A stretch of DNA of 64,000 nucleotides, from the NCBI RefSeq assembly GCF_015234305.1, contig NZ_JADGMI010000001.1, forward strand, positions 992,001-1,056,000, read 5' to 3'. The DNA is from Superficieibacter sp. 1612_C1 (GTDB taxonomy: Bacteria > Pseudomonadota > Gammaproteobacteria > Enterobacterales > Enterobacteriaceae). The translations under genes and the position numbers were made by a program. The first letter of the stretch is position 1, and every line of letters starts with the position of its first letter. Below the pieces are notes generated by a model that was not told the DNA's origin, made no database searches, and saw only the letters and a program-made list of their open reading frames with translations. Positions 41,321 through 51,088 of the stretch are shown here, piece after piece.

Positions 41321-42418
41321 TTACAAAGAGGGGTAATCGGTATAGCCTTCAGCGCCGCCACCGTAGAAACTTTCCGGACGTTGCGGGTTCAGTTGCGCTT
41401 TGCGTGCCAGGCGCTCGACCAGATCCGGGTTGGCGATGTAATCACGACCGAAAGCGACTGCATCAATCAGACCTTTGGCGATCAGGGTTTCGGCTTTCTC
41501 CGGCGTATAGGCACCGGCACCGATAATCGCGCCATCAAAACGCTCGCGGACTTTCTGACGGAATGCCTCGGTATAGGGCTGTCCGCCTGCCCAGTCGGGT
41601 TCAGACATATGCAGATAGGCAATGCCGCGCTTGTTCAGCTCTTCAATCAGATACAGGGCATCTTCTTCTTCATTCGGCCCGTTATCCGTATTCTGGAAGG
41701 TGCCAACCGGCGAAACGCGGATGCCAATACGGTCGGCGCTCCACTCTTTACTGACGGCATCAATCACTTCCAGCACCAGACGAGCACGATTTTCTACGCT
41801 GCCGCCGTACTGGTCGGTACGATGGTTGGAAGAGGGAGACAGGAACTGGTGCAGCAAATAACCATGCGCCGAGTGCAGTTCGACCAGATCAAAACCCGCA
41901 TCGCGGGCATTAGCCACGGCCTGACGGAAATCATCGACGATACCTGGAATTTCGCTGGTTTCCAGCGCGCGAGGCGTGGAGGTATCAACACGAATAGCAT
42001 GGCCGTTTTCATCACGCAGCGAGGTACGCGTACCGGCATTTAATGCGGAAGGTGCGACCGGTGCCTGTCCACCAGGCTGAATGCTGCTGTGTGAAATGCG
42101 TCCGGTATGCCAGAGCTGCACGGCAATGCGGCCATCTTCGGCATGAACCCCGGCGGTAATTTTCTGCCATGCGGCGATTTGTTCGGCACTGTGCAGGCCA
42201 GGTGCCCCGGCATAACCTTTCGCCTGCGCGGAGATCTGCGTTGCCTCAGAGATAATCAGCCCGGAACTGGCGCGCTGGCGATAATATTCGCCCATCAGCG
42301 GCGTCGGAATATCGCCCGGTTCAATGCTGCGCAGACGGGTAAGGGGAGCCATAAAGACCCGATTAGGAACAGTAATCGCACCCACTTTTAGGGGGGTAAA
42401 CAGCTTTTCGGTTGTCAT
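41321..42418 (-). CDS. nemA: N-ethylmaleimide reductase NemA
   Basis: An old-yellow-enzyme family flavoprotein that reduces N-ethylmaleimide, nitrate esters, nitroaromatics and chromate. The start [20 protein letters not shown] matches E. coli with AGGAGTG upstream and gives 365 residues; the frame extends 65 codons further into nemR without support. The FMN-barrel motifs [13 protein letters not shown] and [19 protein letters not shown] are present. Confidence 0.97.
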   Translation of the reverse strand: MTTEKLFTPLKVGAITVPNRVFMAPLTRLRSIEPGDIPTPLMGEYYRQRASSGLIISEATQISAQAKGYAGAPGLHSAEQIAAWQKITAGVHAEDGRIAVQLWHTGRISHSSIQPGGQAPVAPSALNAGTRTSLRDENGHAIRVDTSTPRALETSEIPGIVDDFRQAVANARDAGFDLVELHSAHGYLLHQFLSPSSNHRTDQYGGSVENRARLVLEVIDAVSKEWSADRIGIRVSPVGTFQNTDNGPNEEEDALYLIEELNKRGIAYLHMSEPDWAGGQPYTEAFRQKVRERFDGAIIGAGAYTPEKAETLIAKGLIDAVAFGRDYIANPDLVERLARKAQLNPQRPESFYGGGAEGYTDYPSL

Positions 42419-42431
42419 ATTCACTCCTGAG

Positions 42432-42445
42432 TAGACCGGTCGTCT
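42432..42445 (-). promoter_or_regulatory. Possible second NemR-like half-palindrome before nemA
   Basis: TAGACCGGTCGTCT between nemR and nemA partly repeats the operator upstream of nemR. It is imperfect, and a regulatory role is only suggested. Confidence 0.35.
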
Positions 42446-42476
42446 TGAAAAAAAGGAAATAAAAAAACGCCTGTGA

Positions 42477-43073
42477 TTAGTCAGGCGCGGCAATAATGGT
42501 TTTGACATGAGCCAGCGCGCTTTCCAGGGGAATAGCACTGCGCGACATTTTGGCCTGCAAATTCGCTCCCAGCCATAAAGAGTAGAGCACCTGCGCCTGG
42601 GTATGGGCGTCACCTGAAAATGCCAGGCTCTGATCTTCTCGCCCTTGATCCAGCGCCTGAGCCAGCAGCGAAATAATCATGCTGACGCCGACGTTCATCT
42701 CAGAACGCATATCTTCCGACAGGTCACAGACTTCCGCAGACAGTTTGACCGTCAGACAGCCGCTGATGGTGCCGTGCTGGCAAAACTGTTCAATGGTTTG
42801 CTGATACCACGCCAGCAAACGAGCGCGGGACGATCCTGGCGCGGTGAAAAAAAGCTGATCCAGCGCCAGTTGATAGCCCGCGTAATGCCGGTGCAGCATG
42901 GCCACGCCAAACGCCTCTTTCGAGCGAAAATAGTGATAAAACGACCCTTTAGGAACCTGGGCCGTCTTTAAGAGTTCACTCAATCCCATGCCGGTAAAGC
43001 CGCGATGCATGCAAAGCTGCTCGCCTGTGGCAAGGATATGTTCGCGGGTGTCATGTTCAGTATGTCTGGTCAT
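42477..43073 (-). CDS. nemR: TetR-family electrophile-sensing repressor NemR
   Basis: Represses nemRA-gloA until cysteine modification by N-ethylmaleimide, methylglyoxal, quinones or hypochlorous acid. The N-terminal HTH includes [20 protein letters not shown] and YHYFRSKE. Cys106 (TISGCLTVK), the key redox-sensing residue in E. coli, is conserved, with Cys98 and Cys116 nearby. Length 198 residues. A perfect palindromic operator lies just upstream. Confidence 0.96.
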   Translation of the reverse strand: MTRHTEHDTREHILATGEQLCMHRGFTGMGLSELLKTAQVPKGSFYHYFRSKEAFGVAMLHRHYAGYQLALDQLFFTAPGSSRARLLAWYQQTIEQFCQHGTISGCLTVKLSAEVCDLSEDMRSEMNVGVSMIISLLAQALDQGREDQSLAFSGDAHTQAQVLYSLWLGANLQAKMSRSAIPLESALAHVKTIIAAPD

Positions 43074-43086
43074 GGCGCTACTCTAA

Positions 43087-43102
43087 TAGACCAGTCGGTC
43101 TA
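43087..43102 (-). promoter_or_regulatory. NemR operator
   Basis: TAGACCAGTCGGTCTA is a palindrome with TAGACC and GGTCTA arms, 14 bases upstream of nemR. It matches the known NemR box arrangement. Confidence 0.85.
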
Positions 43103-43182
43103 ATGCAACCCGCCATTTTAAGTTGCGCGTTCCTCGATGAGGGTCTTCAATAACAGTTATCATCCATACACGGGAGGTAGTC

Positions 43183-43422
43183 GTGGCAGAACAACTGGAG
43201 TTTTTCCCGCTGCAAAGCCCTTGCCGTGGCATCTGTCAGGTGGATGAGCGCGGATTTTGTCGCGGCTGTATGCGCAGCCGGGAAGAGCGTTTTAACTGGC
43301 AGCATTTCAGCGATGCGCAAAAACAGCAGGTGCTGCGACTGTGCCGCCAGCGTTTATTGCGTAAATTACGCGCAAACAAACCCGCTTCCGATGAAGAACC
43401 GCAGCAACCCTCACTTTTTTGA
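43183..43422 (+). CDS. ydhL: YdhL, DUF1289 family protein
   Basis: A 79-residue protein with four cysteines in the DUF1289 pattern: SPCRGICQVDERGFCRGCMR, probably binding a metal or Fe-S cluster. It starts at GTG with GGGAGG 5 bases upstream. Function is unknown. It is divergent from nemR and lies just before ydhF. Confidence 0.85.
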   Translation: MAEQLEFFPLQSPCRGICQVDERGFCRGCMRSREERFNWQHFSDAQKQQVLRLCRQRLLRKLRANKPASDEEPQQPSLF

Positions 43423-43470
43423 TAACGTAATTACGTATACTCAATGAAATTCTTTGTTGAGGAAAACATG

Positions 43471-44367
43471 ATGGTTCAACGTATTACCATGGCTCCGCAA
43501 GGGCCGGAATTTTCACGTTTTGTGATGGGCTACTGGCGGTTAATGGACTGGAAAATGTCCGCGCAGCAACTGGTCAGTTTTATCGAAGCGCATCTTGATC
43601 TGGGGATCACCACTGTCGATCATGCCGATATTTACGGTGGCTATCAGTGTGAAGCCGCGTTCGGCGAGGCGCTAAAGCTCGCGCCGCATTTACGTGAGCG
43701 GATGGAAATTGTCTCCAAATGTGGGATAGCTATCACTGCCCGGCCGGAAAACACGTTGGGGCACTACATCACCGATCGCGATCACATCATCCGTAGTACC
43801 GAACAGTCGCTGAAAAATCTGGCGACTGACCGTCTGGATCTATTGCTGATCCATCGCCCCGATCCCCTGATGGACGCGGATGACGTCGCGGAGGCTTTTC
43901 TGGCGTTGCATCAGAGCGGGAAAGTGCGTCATTTTGGGGTATCTAACTTTACGCCTCGCCAGTTCACCCTCCTGCAATCGCGCCTGCCGTTCACCCTGAC
44001 CACCAATCAGGTCGAAATCTCTCCGGTTCACCAGCCGTTGCTGCTTGACGGCACGTTAGATCAGCTTCAGCAGTTGCGTATTCGTCCGATGGCGTGGTCC
44101 TGCCTGGGCGGCGGGCGTTTATTTAATGACGAATCGTTTAAACCATTACGCGATGAACTAACGACAGTGGCGCAGGAAGTGGGTGCCGACAGCATTGAGC
44201 AGGTGGTTTATGCCTGGATCCTCCGTTTGCCGTCGCAGCCGCTGCCGATTATTGGCTCGGGCAAAATTGAGCGCGTACGCTCGGCCATCGCCGCAGAGCA
44301 ACTGCAATTAACCCGCCAGCAGTGGTTCCGCATCCGTAAAGCCGCACTCGGGTACGATGTGCCCTGA
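43471..44367 (+). CDS. ydhF: YdhF, aldo/keto reductase family oxidoreductase
   Basis: A 298-residue TIM-barrel NADPH-dependent oxidoreductase. Catalytic Tyr is in DHADIYGGY with the preceding Asp; the family SKCGI lysine and LLLIHRPDP histidine complete the tetrad. The C-terminal IIGSGKIERVR binds the cofactor phosphate. GAGGA lies 7 bases before this ATG; an ATG three bases earlier is less well spaced. The substrate is unknown. Confidence 0.9.
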   Translation: MVQRITMAPQGPEFSRFVMGYWRLMDWKMSAQQLVSFIEAHLDLGITTVDHADIYGGYQCEAAFGEALKLAPHLRERMEIVSKCGIAITARPENTLGHYITDRDHIIRSTEQSLKNLATDRLDLLLIHRPDPLMDADDVAEAFLALHQSGKVRHFGVSNFTPRQFTLLQSRLPFTLTTNQVEISPVHQPLLLDGTLDQLQQLRIRPMAWSCLGGGRLFNDESFKPLRDELTTVAQEVGADSIEQVVYAWILRLPSQPLPIIGSGKIERVRSAIAAEQLQLTRQQWFRIRKAALGYDVP

Positions 44368-44448
44368 CGCACGCTTTTAAGCACTTCCCGGTGAGAGCTG
44401 TGTCCGTGGTTTACACTTATCGCGGACACTGAATTTACCGGAGGTTAT

Positions 44449-44970
44449 ATGAAGCGTTTTAATCTGGCTCTGTTAGTGCTGGTCGTCTGTACCGGCGCGC
44501 AGGCCGCAAGTGAAGAAGTGCAGATGAATCTGGTCACCTCACAGGGGATTGGTCAGTCGATTGGTGAAGTGAAAATTAGCGAGACCGATAAAGGGCTGGA
44601 GTTTGCACCGGATCTCAAAGCGCTGCCACCCGGTGAGCGTGGCTTTCACGTTCATGCCATGGGCAGTTGCGAACCGGCGATGAAGGCGGGAAAACCCAGC
44701 GCGGCAGAAGCGGCGGGTGGACATCTCGATCCGCAAAAAACAGGTAAACATGAGGGACCGGAAGGCCATGGTCATGCCGGCGATCTCCCGGTGCTGGTGG
44801 TGGACAAAGACGGTAAAGCTACGCAGGCGGTAGTTGCCCCGCGCCTGAAAAAACTTGATGAGGTGAAGGGCAAGGCGCTGATGATCCACGTCGGGGGCGA
44901 TAATATGTCTGATAAACCTGAACCGTTAGGCGGTGGCGGGGCACGTTTCGCCTGTGGTGTGATTAAATAA
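44449..44970 (+). CDS. sodC: Periplasmic Cu/Zn superoxide dismutase
   Basis: Removes superoxide in the periplasm. The signal peptide ends near residue 19 (AQA). Metal ligands visible include His67 and His69 (GFHVHAMG), His92 (GGHLDP), the Zn-loop His101 and His109 with Asp112, and the late LMIHVGGDN histidine. The product has 173 residues. It converges on ydhK with no spare bases between the stops. Confidence 0.96.
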   Translation: MKRFNLALLVLVVCTGAQAASEEVQMNLVTSQGIGQSIGEVKISETDKGLEFAPDLKALPPGERGFHVHAMGSCEPAMKAGKPSAAEAAGGHLDPQKTGKHEGPEGHGHAGDLPVLVVDKDGKATQAVVAPRLKKLDEVKGKALMIHVGGDNMSDKPEPLGGGGARFACGVIK

Positions 44971-46986
44971 TCAGTGTTGAACCGCTGCGGTGGCGGGTGC
45001 CATTTCCAGCTGCGAGAGTGAGCACTGTAATCGCCAGACAATCGCCGCCAGCTCTCTGGCGGCAGGCTGGTGATGCCGTGAGAGGGTGTCACTAATACGC
45101 TGTAATTCCTTTAACGTGACGGCCAGCGGGCGCTGCTGAACGCCGCGCTCGCTCATGACATCGCGTAACAGCGTCATACAAATATCCCGAACCCGCGCCA
45201 GCGGATCGGAACGCGTCTCCCATTCACGCAGCTGCCAGACCACATGCGAGCAATTCAGAAGCACAACGCCCCAGCGCAGTAGCCAGCGCCGCGCCAGCGC
45301 GTCCTGACTATTACTGAGCTGGCTAATGCGGTGGTAGACCAGCGACTCAAATTCATTTTCACTGTGCAGAGGATGCGAGCGCAACTGGTCGATAAAGTGA
45401 CGCCGTAACGCCGTGATGTGGCGTCGGCTTTTTCGCGCATCGGAACCGGGGCGCAGCACAGCAAACGCCAGCCATGCCAGCCCAACGCCAAGAATTTTGG
45501 CAATATTATCATTGAGGAAATCAGCGAAATCGTAAACCGGCGGATTGGTCACCGCGATGAACGATCCCATGAAGACGATCAACTGCCCCCACAGACCCGC
45601 CTGCTTAGCGATTTGTAACTTGAACAGTTGCATAGTGGTCAACAGAGGGAAAAGGAAAAGCAGGAATTGCCACAGCTCGGTGATCTGCACCATAAGGCCA
45701 AATTTGACGACGAAGCTAAAAAGCGACAGGAGCAGCAAGGTTCGCAACAGCAACGTGAGGGAATTAAACGGCGACGGCACCATGGCGTAGATCACGCAAC
45801 CGATTGACGTCATCGTCAGCGCTGCCGAGCCTGAATCCCACTGGGTGTTGATACTCCATGCGCCCACCATCCACAGTGCGACAAAGGCGCGAAAGCCGTT
45901 CCACAGCGCTTCAATATAATCAGTATGGCGTGCCAGCGCCGGGCTGGCCGGAACCGCAAACTGCGCCACCGCCGACGCGTTCTCCAGCCTGCGTAGCCAG
46001 CGGCTACTGCGCAAATACACAGAGCAAAAGTAGCGCAATCGCTGCCAGAAGGCATGGTGCCGATGATCCTGCGGATCACGCGGTGCAAGCGGCGCGATAA
46101 TACGCGAAAGGGTGTAGATATCCGCATCCGGTCGGGCTAATGCCTGAATCAGGTTGCTCAGCACCTGCTGCATATTCGCCGGCGGATTGGGCCAGTTCAT
46201 CAGCATTCGTCGCTGGCTGGAGATGAGGCTGGTCATGCGCAACTGCTGATGCAAAAGATAATTGAGCAGATTGTTTTGTCGACGAAAACGGTAGTGGCTC
46301 CAGAACGCCTGAATGCGCAGCAGGTTCATGGTCAGGATTTGGCGGATCACCCCTTCATGCGCGGTACGAATGGCATCGGTTGTGTCTTGCTGCCAGAGCA
46401 ATGCCGCGTGCTCCAGCAGTCGCGCATGCATGTTTTTAAGCGCGGTCAGCAGCGTGGTGCCATCAGAGGTACTGGGCAGGATCATCATCATCATGCCGCC
46501 GCACAGAATCCCCAGCATCACTTCGCACACGCGCGCCTGGGCTATTTCCCATAGCTGGGTGGCATCGACAATGTTAATCACCGGAAACGCGATGATCGCG
46601 GCGGTATAGCCTGAAAGCTGAAAAGCATAGGCAACGTTATTGTTAAACATGGCGCAGGCCCAGGTACAGACTGCAATCCACGCCGAAATGCTGAGCAGAA
46701 ACAGCCACGGGTCGACCAGCGTATGTCCCGCGATAATCAGCGCGGCGGTCGCACCAAACAGGCTCCCGGCAATGCGGCCAAAACTTTTACTGATAACGCC
46801 GCCGACCGTTGGAAAGCTAACCACTGCCGCCGAAGTCATTGCCCAGTAGGGCTCATCCAGATTCAGAGAGTAGGCGATGCTCAGCGCCAGGCACATCGCC
46901 ATGGTATTACGCAGCGCATAACGCCACTGTCCAGGGGTGGCTTTACCCCAGGGCAGGCTTTGCCATGACAGGTACACGGGCTTCAT
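44971..46986 (-). CDS. ydhK: YdhK, FUSC/aromatic acid exporter-type inner membrane protein
   Basis: A 671-residue protein with two blocks of hydrophobic helices (about residues 25-170 and 365-520) separated by long soluble regions, the layout of the AaeB/FUSC family. Together with ydhJ (membrane fusion) and ydhI (DUF1656) it forms a predicted efflux complex similar to AaeXAB. Its start overlaps the ydhJ stop by 4 bases. The substrate is not known. Confidence 0.9.
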   Translation of the reverse strand: MKPVYLSWQSLPWGKATPGQWRYALRNTMAMCLALSIAYSLNLDEPYWAMTSAAVVSFPTVGGVISKSFGRIAGSLFGATAALIIAGHTLVDPWLFLLSISAWIAVCTWACAMFNNNVAYAFQLSGYTAAIIAFPVINIVDATQLWEIAQARVCEVMLGILCGGMMMMILPSTSDGTTLLTALKNMHARLLEHAALLWQQDTTDAIRTAHEGVIRQILTMNLLRIQAFWSHYRFRRQNNLLNYLLHQQLRMTSLISSQRRMLMNWPNPPANMQQVLSNLIQALARPDADIYTLSRIIAPLAPRDPQDHRHHAFWQRLRYFCSVYLRSSRWLRRLENASAVAQFAVPASPALARHTDYIEALWNGFRAFVALWMVGAWSINTQWDSGSAALTMTSIGCVIYAMVPSPFNSLTLLLRTLLLLSLFSFVVKFGLMVQITELWQFLLFLFPLLTTMQLFKLQIAKQAGLWGQLIVFMGSFIAVTNPPVYDFADFLNDNIAKILGVGLAWLAFAVLRPGSDARKSRRHITALRRHFIDQLRSHPLHSENEFESLVYHRISQLSNSQDALARRWLLRWGVVLLNCSHVVWQLREWETRSDPLARVRDICMTLLRDVMSERGVQQRPLAVTLKELQRISDTLSRHHQPAARELAAIVWRLQCSLSQLEMAPATAAVQH

Positions 46987-47846
46987 TTACGTTCGCCAAT
47001 AGCCACGCTGCACGTCGTCCCGGAGACCAGCGTGATATCTTTCGGCAGGTTATCGAATTCAATTCGTACCGGAACACGCTGCGCCAGTCTGACCCAGGGA
47101 ATATTGGGTTTGATATCGGCCACCAGCCCGCTGTCGCTTTCAACGCTCTGATCGTAGATAGCTCGGCCAATACTGGAAACGTGACCCTGTAACGTTTGAT
47201 CGCTACTGTAGAGAATGATTTTCGCCGCTTTTCCTGGCTGAATATGCCGCAGTTTCGTCTCTTCAAAATAGCCAATGACATAAAACGAATGGCTGTCAAC
47301 CAGGGCAAAAACCGGTTGGCCTTCGGAGGCATAGTTGCCGACCCGTGTGGAGAGGTTGGTGATCCATCCGTCAACCGGGGCTTTGACCGTGGTTTGTTCG
47401 AGCTGCCACCTGGCGTGGTCAAGCGTTGCCTGAGCTGCCTCCACGCTGGCTTTCATGGCCTCTACCGTGGTGTTGGCGGTATCGAGATCTTCTGCTGAGA
47501 TATAGTTTTGTGGCAAATTGCGGCGACGGCTGGCTTCATGGCTGGCTTTGGTGAGATCGGCGCGGGCTTTGGCTAACTGCGCTTGCGCATTGAGGACGGC
47601 GATGCGCCAGGGCGTTTCATCGAGCCGGAACAGTACGTCGCCAGCCTTAACAAACTGGTTGTCGACCACGTTTAAGGACTGGATCGTCCCCGAGACTTGC
47701 GGCGTAATATTAACCTGCTCAGCACGAACTTTACCGTCGCGAGTCCAGGGGGAGTGCATATAAAAATTCCACATCGCCCATACTGCTGCCACCGCCACGA
47801 CGACCACCAGCAGGGTGGAAAAGTATTTTAATTTTTTGAAAGCCAT
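46983..47846 (-). CDS. ydhJ: YdhJ, HlyD-family membrane fusion protein
   Basis: The periplasmic adaptor of the predicted YdhIJK efflux system. One N-terminal membrane helix (about 8-28) is followed by a biotinyl-lipoyl-like domain ([18 protein letters not shown] type, seen here as [19 protein letters not shown]), a coiled-coil hairpin and a second lipoyl half. The start [11 protein letters not shown] gives 287 residues and lies 4 bases after the ydhI stop; the longer frame overlaps ydhI. Confidence 0.9.
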   Translation of the reverse strand: MAFKKLKYFSTLLVVVVAVAAVWAMWNFYMHSPWTRDGKVRAEQVNITPQVSGTIQSLNVVDNQFVKAGDVLFRLDETPWRIAVLNAQAQLAKARADLTKASHEASRRRNLPQNYISAEDLDTANTTVEAMKASVEAAQATLDHARWQLEQTTVKAPVDGWITNLSTRVGNYASEGQPVFALVDSHSFYVIGYFEETKLRHIQPGKAAKIILYSSDQTLQGHVSSIGRAIYDQSVESDSGLVADIKPNIPWVRLAQRVPVRIEFDNLPKDITLVSGTTCSVAIGERK

Positions 47847-47850
47847 AGCA

Positions 47851-48087
47851 TCACCACGAGACGAGGATAACCAGCGCCAGACATACAGAGAGCGCAAACA
47901 AAGAGAGATCCATCAGCATTGGATGCCAGATGTCGCCAGCATACATCCAGTCGCGCAGTTGGCGATGCACGACAAGCCAGATCAGAAAGCCCACTATCAC
48001 GGCTTTGAAAAGTGGGGGGAAGTAGATGGATGCACCAGCCACCAGATCCTCCAGGAGTAATCCTGAAGCATTGAAAATCAACTCCAC
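47851..48087 (-). CDS. ydhI: YdhI, DUF1656 small membrane protein
   Basis: An AaeX-like protein with two hydrophobic helices, first gene of ydhIJK. I choose the GTG at 48087, which has AAGGA about 9 bases upstream and gives 78 residues as in E. coli; a TTG two codons earlier is too close to that site. It is divergent from slyA, and SlyA is known to act in this intergenic region in E. coli. Confidence 0.85.
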   Translation of the reverse strand: MELIFNASGLLLEDLVAGASIYFPPLFKAVIVGFLIWLVVHRQLRDWMYAGDIWHPMLMDLSLFALSVCLALVILVSW

Positions 48088-48288
48088 AAGCAAAAATCCT
48101 TTGCAGTAAATGAGTATTGCCTCGTCAGCATCAACTAAGCTTGCAAACGGTGCGCCGGTTTTACTGAGTGTAAATCATTGCAATTCCCGGGGCGAATGCG
48201 GCAATGCATTTGTTTTGGCAATACAAATGCTGCACACTATTCTAAAATCAGTATAATAACTTAGCAAGCTAATTATAAGGAGATGAAA

Positions 48289-48723
48289 TTGGAATCGCCA
48301 CTAGGATCTGACCTGGCACGTCTGGTGCGTATCTGGCGGGCTCTGATTGACCATCGCCTCAAACCTCTGGAGTTAACGCAGACACATTGGGTCACGCTGC
48401 ATAATATACATCAGCTACCTCCCGAACAGTCGCAAATTCAGTTGGCAAAAGCGATAGGTATTGAGCAGCCATCCCTGGTTCGTACGTTAGATCAGCTGGA
48501 GGAAAAAGGGCTTATCTCCCGGCAAACCTGTGCCAACGATCGCCGTGCAAAACGCATCAAGCTCACCGCAAAAGCTGAGCCTCTCATTGCGGAAATGGAA
48601 GGCGTTATCAGTAAAACGCGGGGAGAGATCCTGTCCGGGATCTCTCCTGAGGAACTGGAATCCCTGATCAGTATGATTCAGCGCCTGGAACACAATATCA
48701 TCGACCTCCAGGCAAAAGGGTGA
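48289..48723 (+). CDS. slyA: MarR-family transcriptional regulator SlyA
   Basis: A winged-helix dimer that counteracts H-NS at envelope, haemolysin and virulence genes. The TTG at 48289 is chosen: AAGGAG lies 6 bases before it and directly abuts the ATG two codons upstream, and 144 residues equals the E. coli product. The DNA-binding helix region [20 protein letters not shown] and wing [11 protein letters not shown] are nearly identical to E. coli SlyA. Confidence 0.96.
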   Translation: MESPLGSDLARLVRIWRALIDHRLKPLELTQTHWVTLHNIHQLPPEQSQIQLAKAIGIEQPSLVRTLDQLEEKGLISRQTCANDRRAKRIKLTAKAEPLIAEMEGVISKTRGEILSGISPEELESLISMIQRLEHNIIDLQAKG

Positions 48724-48727
48724 AAGC

Positions 48728-48752
48728 AGAGCCTTGCACAATGCAAGGCTCT
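48728..48752. terminator. Terminator between slyA and the diguanylate cyclase
   Basis: AGAGCCTTGCA and TGCAAGGCTCT form a perfect 11-bp stem with a 3-base loop between convergent genes. Confidence 0.82.
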
Positions 48753-50116
48753 TACTCTTCCCAGACCACCACCCGATTACGTCCTGTCTCTTTCGCCTGA
48801 TACATCGCCTTGTCCGCCCGTTCCACGCACGTTTCGGCAGAGAGTGAAGGGCTGGTCGCGGTATAGACCCCAAGAGAAATCGTGATCGGCTCCGGCAATT
48901 GCTGCTGGCTGGTCGCGGCATCATGCCCGGCAATAGTAAGGCGAATACGTTCGGCAATATTTTGTGCATCCTGCGCTGTCGTATTGGTCAGAAGCAACGC
49001 AAATTCTTCACCGCCGATGCGTGCGGCCACATCATCCACACGAACCGCCTGTTGCAGGACGCTGGCAACGAATTGAATCACTTTATCGCCCTGTAAATGT
49101 CCATACGTATCATTGATGCGCTTAAAACGGTCCAGATCGCTGACGATAACCGATACGGGCCTGAGTGCAGACGCTTCAACCAGTTGTTTGACCAGCGTAT
49201 CGTAAAAATAGCTGCGATTATGTAAACGAGTCAGCGGATCGCGGATTGAGTTTTGGTACGAATGAAGGTATTTATTCCGCGAATCGCGGTAAAGATTGAA
49301 AATGTCATACAGCAGGGTGAAGATAATAAACAGCGTTGAGGTGGCTTCAAAAAAACGCGCCTGATACCAGGCCAGCCCGTCACTATTGCGGTCGGAAAGC
49401 AGAAAAATCACGGTGAAGATATAACAAATGCAAAAGAAGCCGCCGCTAAACCAAAAAACATTTCTTAATTGGGTAACGCGTAGCAGCATTATTAACGTCA
49501 ATGCCCATAACGCGACCAGTAACCAACTGAAAAAATGATTCCACAACCTTGTGAAGGCATGCGTTTCATTATCTACCAGCGAAACACTTAACAGCGGATT
49601 ATAACTGGAGTATAGATATGCCAGTAGCAGCATTAATAGCGTAAAAAAGACGATCCCTGAAACAATCATCGTATGGAACCCTGCGCCTCGCTCGGCCCAC
49701 TTTTGCTGGCGGAATAAAACAACAGAGGTGGCAAATAACATCGCCATCATCATATTACGAAAAGTAAAAAAAATGATGGCGTCGTTGTAGTTAGCGACGC
49801 TGCTGGAGTGACATATAAACCAGGCCGGAAAGCTGTGGAGCGTGCCGATCATCATGATGGCGGAGCCCGCGAACGCACAGGCAATAGCGACCAGATAGAG
49901 ATGTTTTTTATCGCACATGTACTTCATTAGCATAAAGCCCGCGACCATGACATGAAACACCAGCAAAAAGATGGTCATTGCCGGAAAAAGCAGCGGCGAC
50001 AGCGACTGGTCGAGTTGAATTAGCTGTCTGAATGCCAGTTCCAGTAAGGTAATGGCGATAAAACCGATCGCGAAGAAAAAGAAATAGCGATGCAGGTGAT
50101 GTTTTTTTTCACTCAT
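48752..50116 (-). CDS. Membrane-anchored GGDEF diguanylate cyclase
   Basis: A 454-residue protein predicted to make c-di-GMP. Residues 1-280 contain about eight hydrophobic helices, a MASE4-like integral sensory region whose ligand is unknown. The GGDEF domain (about 290-450) has DLDRFKRINDTYGH and an intact active site GGEEF (368-372). An inhibitory-site RxxD, RVDD (359-362), lies five residues before it, so product feedback is expected. It is not between slyA and slyB in E. coli K-12, so it is an insertion relative to that order. Confidence 0.9.
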   Translation of the reverse strand: MSEKKHHLHRYFFFFAIGFIAITLLELAFRQLIQLDQSLSPLLFPAMTIFLLVFHVMVAGFMLMKYMCDKKHLYLVAIACAFAGSAIMMIGTLHSFPAWFICHSSSVANYNDAIIFFTFRNMMMAMLFATSVVLFRQQKWAERGAGFHTMIVSGIVFFTLLMLLLAYLYSSYNPLLSVSLVDNETHAFTRLWNHFFSWLLVALWALTLIMLLRVTQLRNVFWFSGGFFCICYIFTVIFLLSDRNSDGLAWYQARFFEATSTLFIIFTLLYDIFNLYRDSRNKYLHSYQNSIRDPLTRLHNRSYFYDTLVKQLVEASALRPVSVIVSDLDRFKRINDTYGHLQGDKVIQFVASVLQQAVRVDDVAARIGGEEFALLLTNTTAQDAQNIAERIRLTIAGHDAATSQQQLPEPITISLGVYTATSPSLSAETCVERADKAMYQAKETGRNRVVVWEE

Positions 50117-50372
50117 TAATGACTTCCTGTTGTCCCGTGGAATACCAAAGGGCGTACCTGTCCATTCTTAGACCTTCAGCCTGTTTGTTAACTATTTTAT
50201 AACTTATAGATAGTGTAAGTATTGCGCGGGAGCAAATTATTCTGTGGAAGACGTTATTTAATGTATTAATTTAGTGAATACAATATTAATTAGTAATACG
50301 AATATTGTATGTATTGCGGTGTTCAGACGGGGGAAGCATGTGCGTGGTGAATATTCACCACGCACGAAAGCA

Positions 50373-50840
50373 TTATCGCGGGGAAACGGTAATCTGGCTA
50401 CCATTGCTGGCCATGGCAACACGCTGACCGGTAGAGAATTTAGAATCACCCTGTTTCTGGACCACCATGATGGTATTACCATCGTCCTTACGGATCTCCA
50501 GTTCTACGCCCTGGGTTTTGTTCATTGAACCCTGAACGCCCTGGCCTGCAACGCCACCCGCAACGGCACCGGCGGCAGTTGCCAGCGAGCGACCTGCGCC
50601 GCCGCCAATCGTATTACCGAGGAAACCACCCAGCACAGCGCCGCCAATCGCGCCGATAGCATTCGAATCATTACCACCCTGAATTTGCACGGGACGGACA
50701 TTAACGATAGTGCCGTAAGTCACGTTTTGAACCTGTTTGGCCTCTGATGCAGAATAAACGTCTCCGGACAGGCCACTGTTGTTCACACAGCCTGCCAGCG
50801 TAAAACCAATCATCGAAACGGCTAATGCACGTAAAATCAT
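50373..50840 (-). CDS. slyB: Outer membrane lipoprotein SlyB
   Basis: A glycine-zipper lipoprotein of 155 residues, part of the PhoPQ regulon in enterobacteria and linked to outer-membrane stability. Lipobox TLAGC places the lipidated residue at Cys18. The central segment AIGAIGGAVLGGFLGNTIGG and following GAVAGGVAGQGVQG form the glycine zipper (2TM) motif. A PhoP-like box lies upstream. Confidence 0.96.
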   Translation of the reverse strand: MILRALAVSMIGFTLAGCVNNSGLSGDVYSASEAKQVQNVTYGTIVNVRPVQIQGGNDSNAIGAIGGAVLGGFLGNTIGGGAGRSLATAAGAVAGGVAGQGVQGSMNKTQGVELEIRKDDGNTIMVVQKQGDSKFSTGQRVAMASNGSQITVSPR

Positions 50841-50965
50841 CTATGAATCTCCTGTTCACCAAGAAAGCTCAGGCGAGCATCCGTCTATAAGTAATTATAT
50901 GCGTTTCAACGCCACAGTTCATAGCGTGCGGCGAAACAATAGCAAAAATAATAATCTGCCGGGGA

Positions 50966-50982
50966 TTAACCATACGTAAACG
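50966..50982 (-). promoter_or_regulatory. Putative PhoP box of slyB
   Basis: On the minus strand CGTTTA-5-GGTTAA matches the PhoP direct repeat (T/G)GTTTA-5-(T/G)GTTTA with one mismatch in each half. An A/T-rich TTATTA element follows after 11 bases, the usual -10 distance for PhoP-activated promoters. Confidence 0.6.
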
Positions 50983-51088
50983 GCGCGTTCCATTGTACAA
51001 ATATTGATAAAAAATATTAACGGATCATAGTATTAGGTGTCATTTTGTGATGGAGTAAAACCATCACCAGGCAAATTAAGGAAGACGA

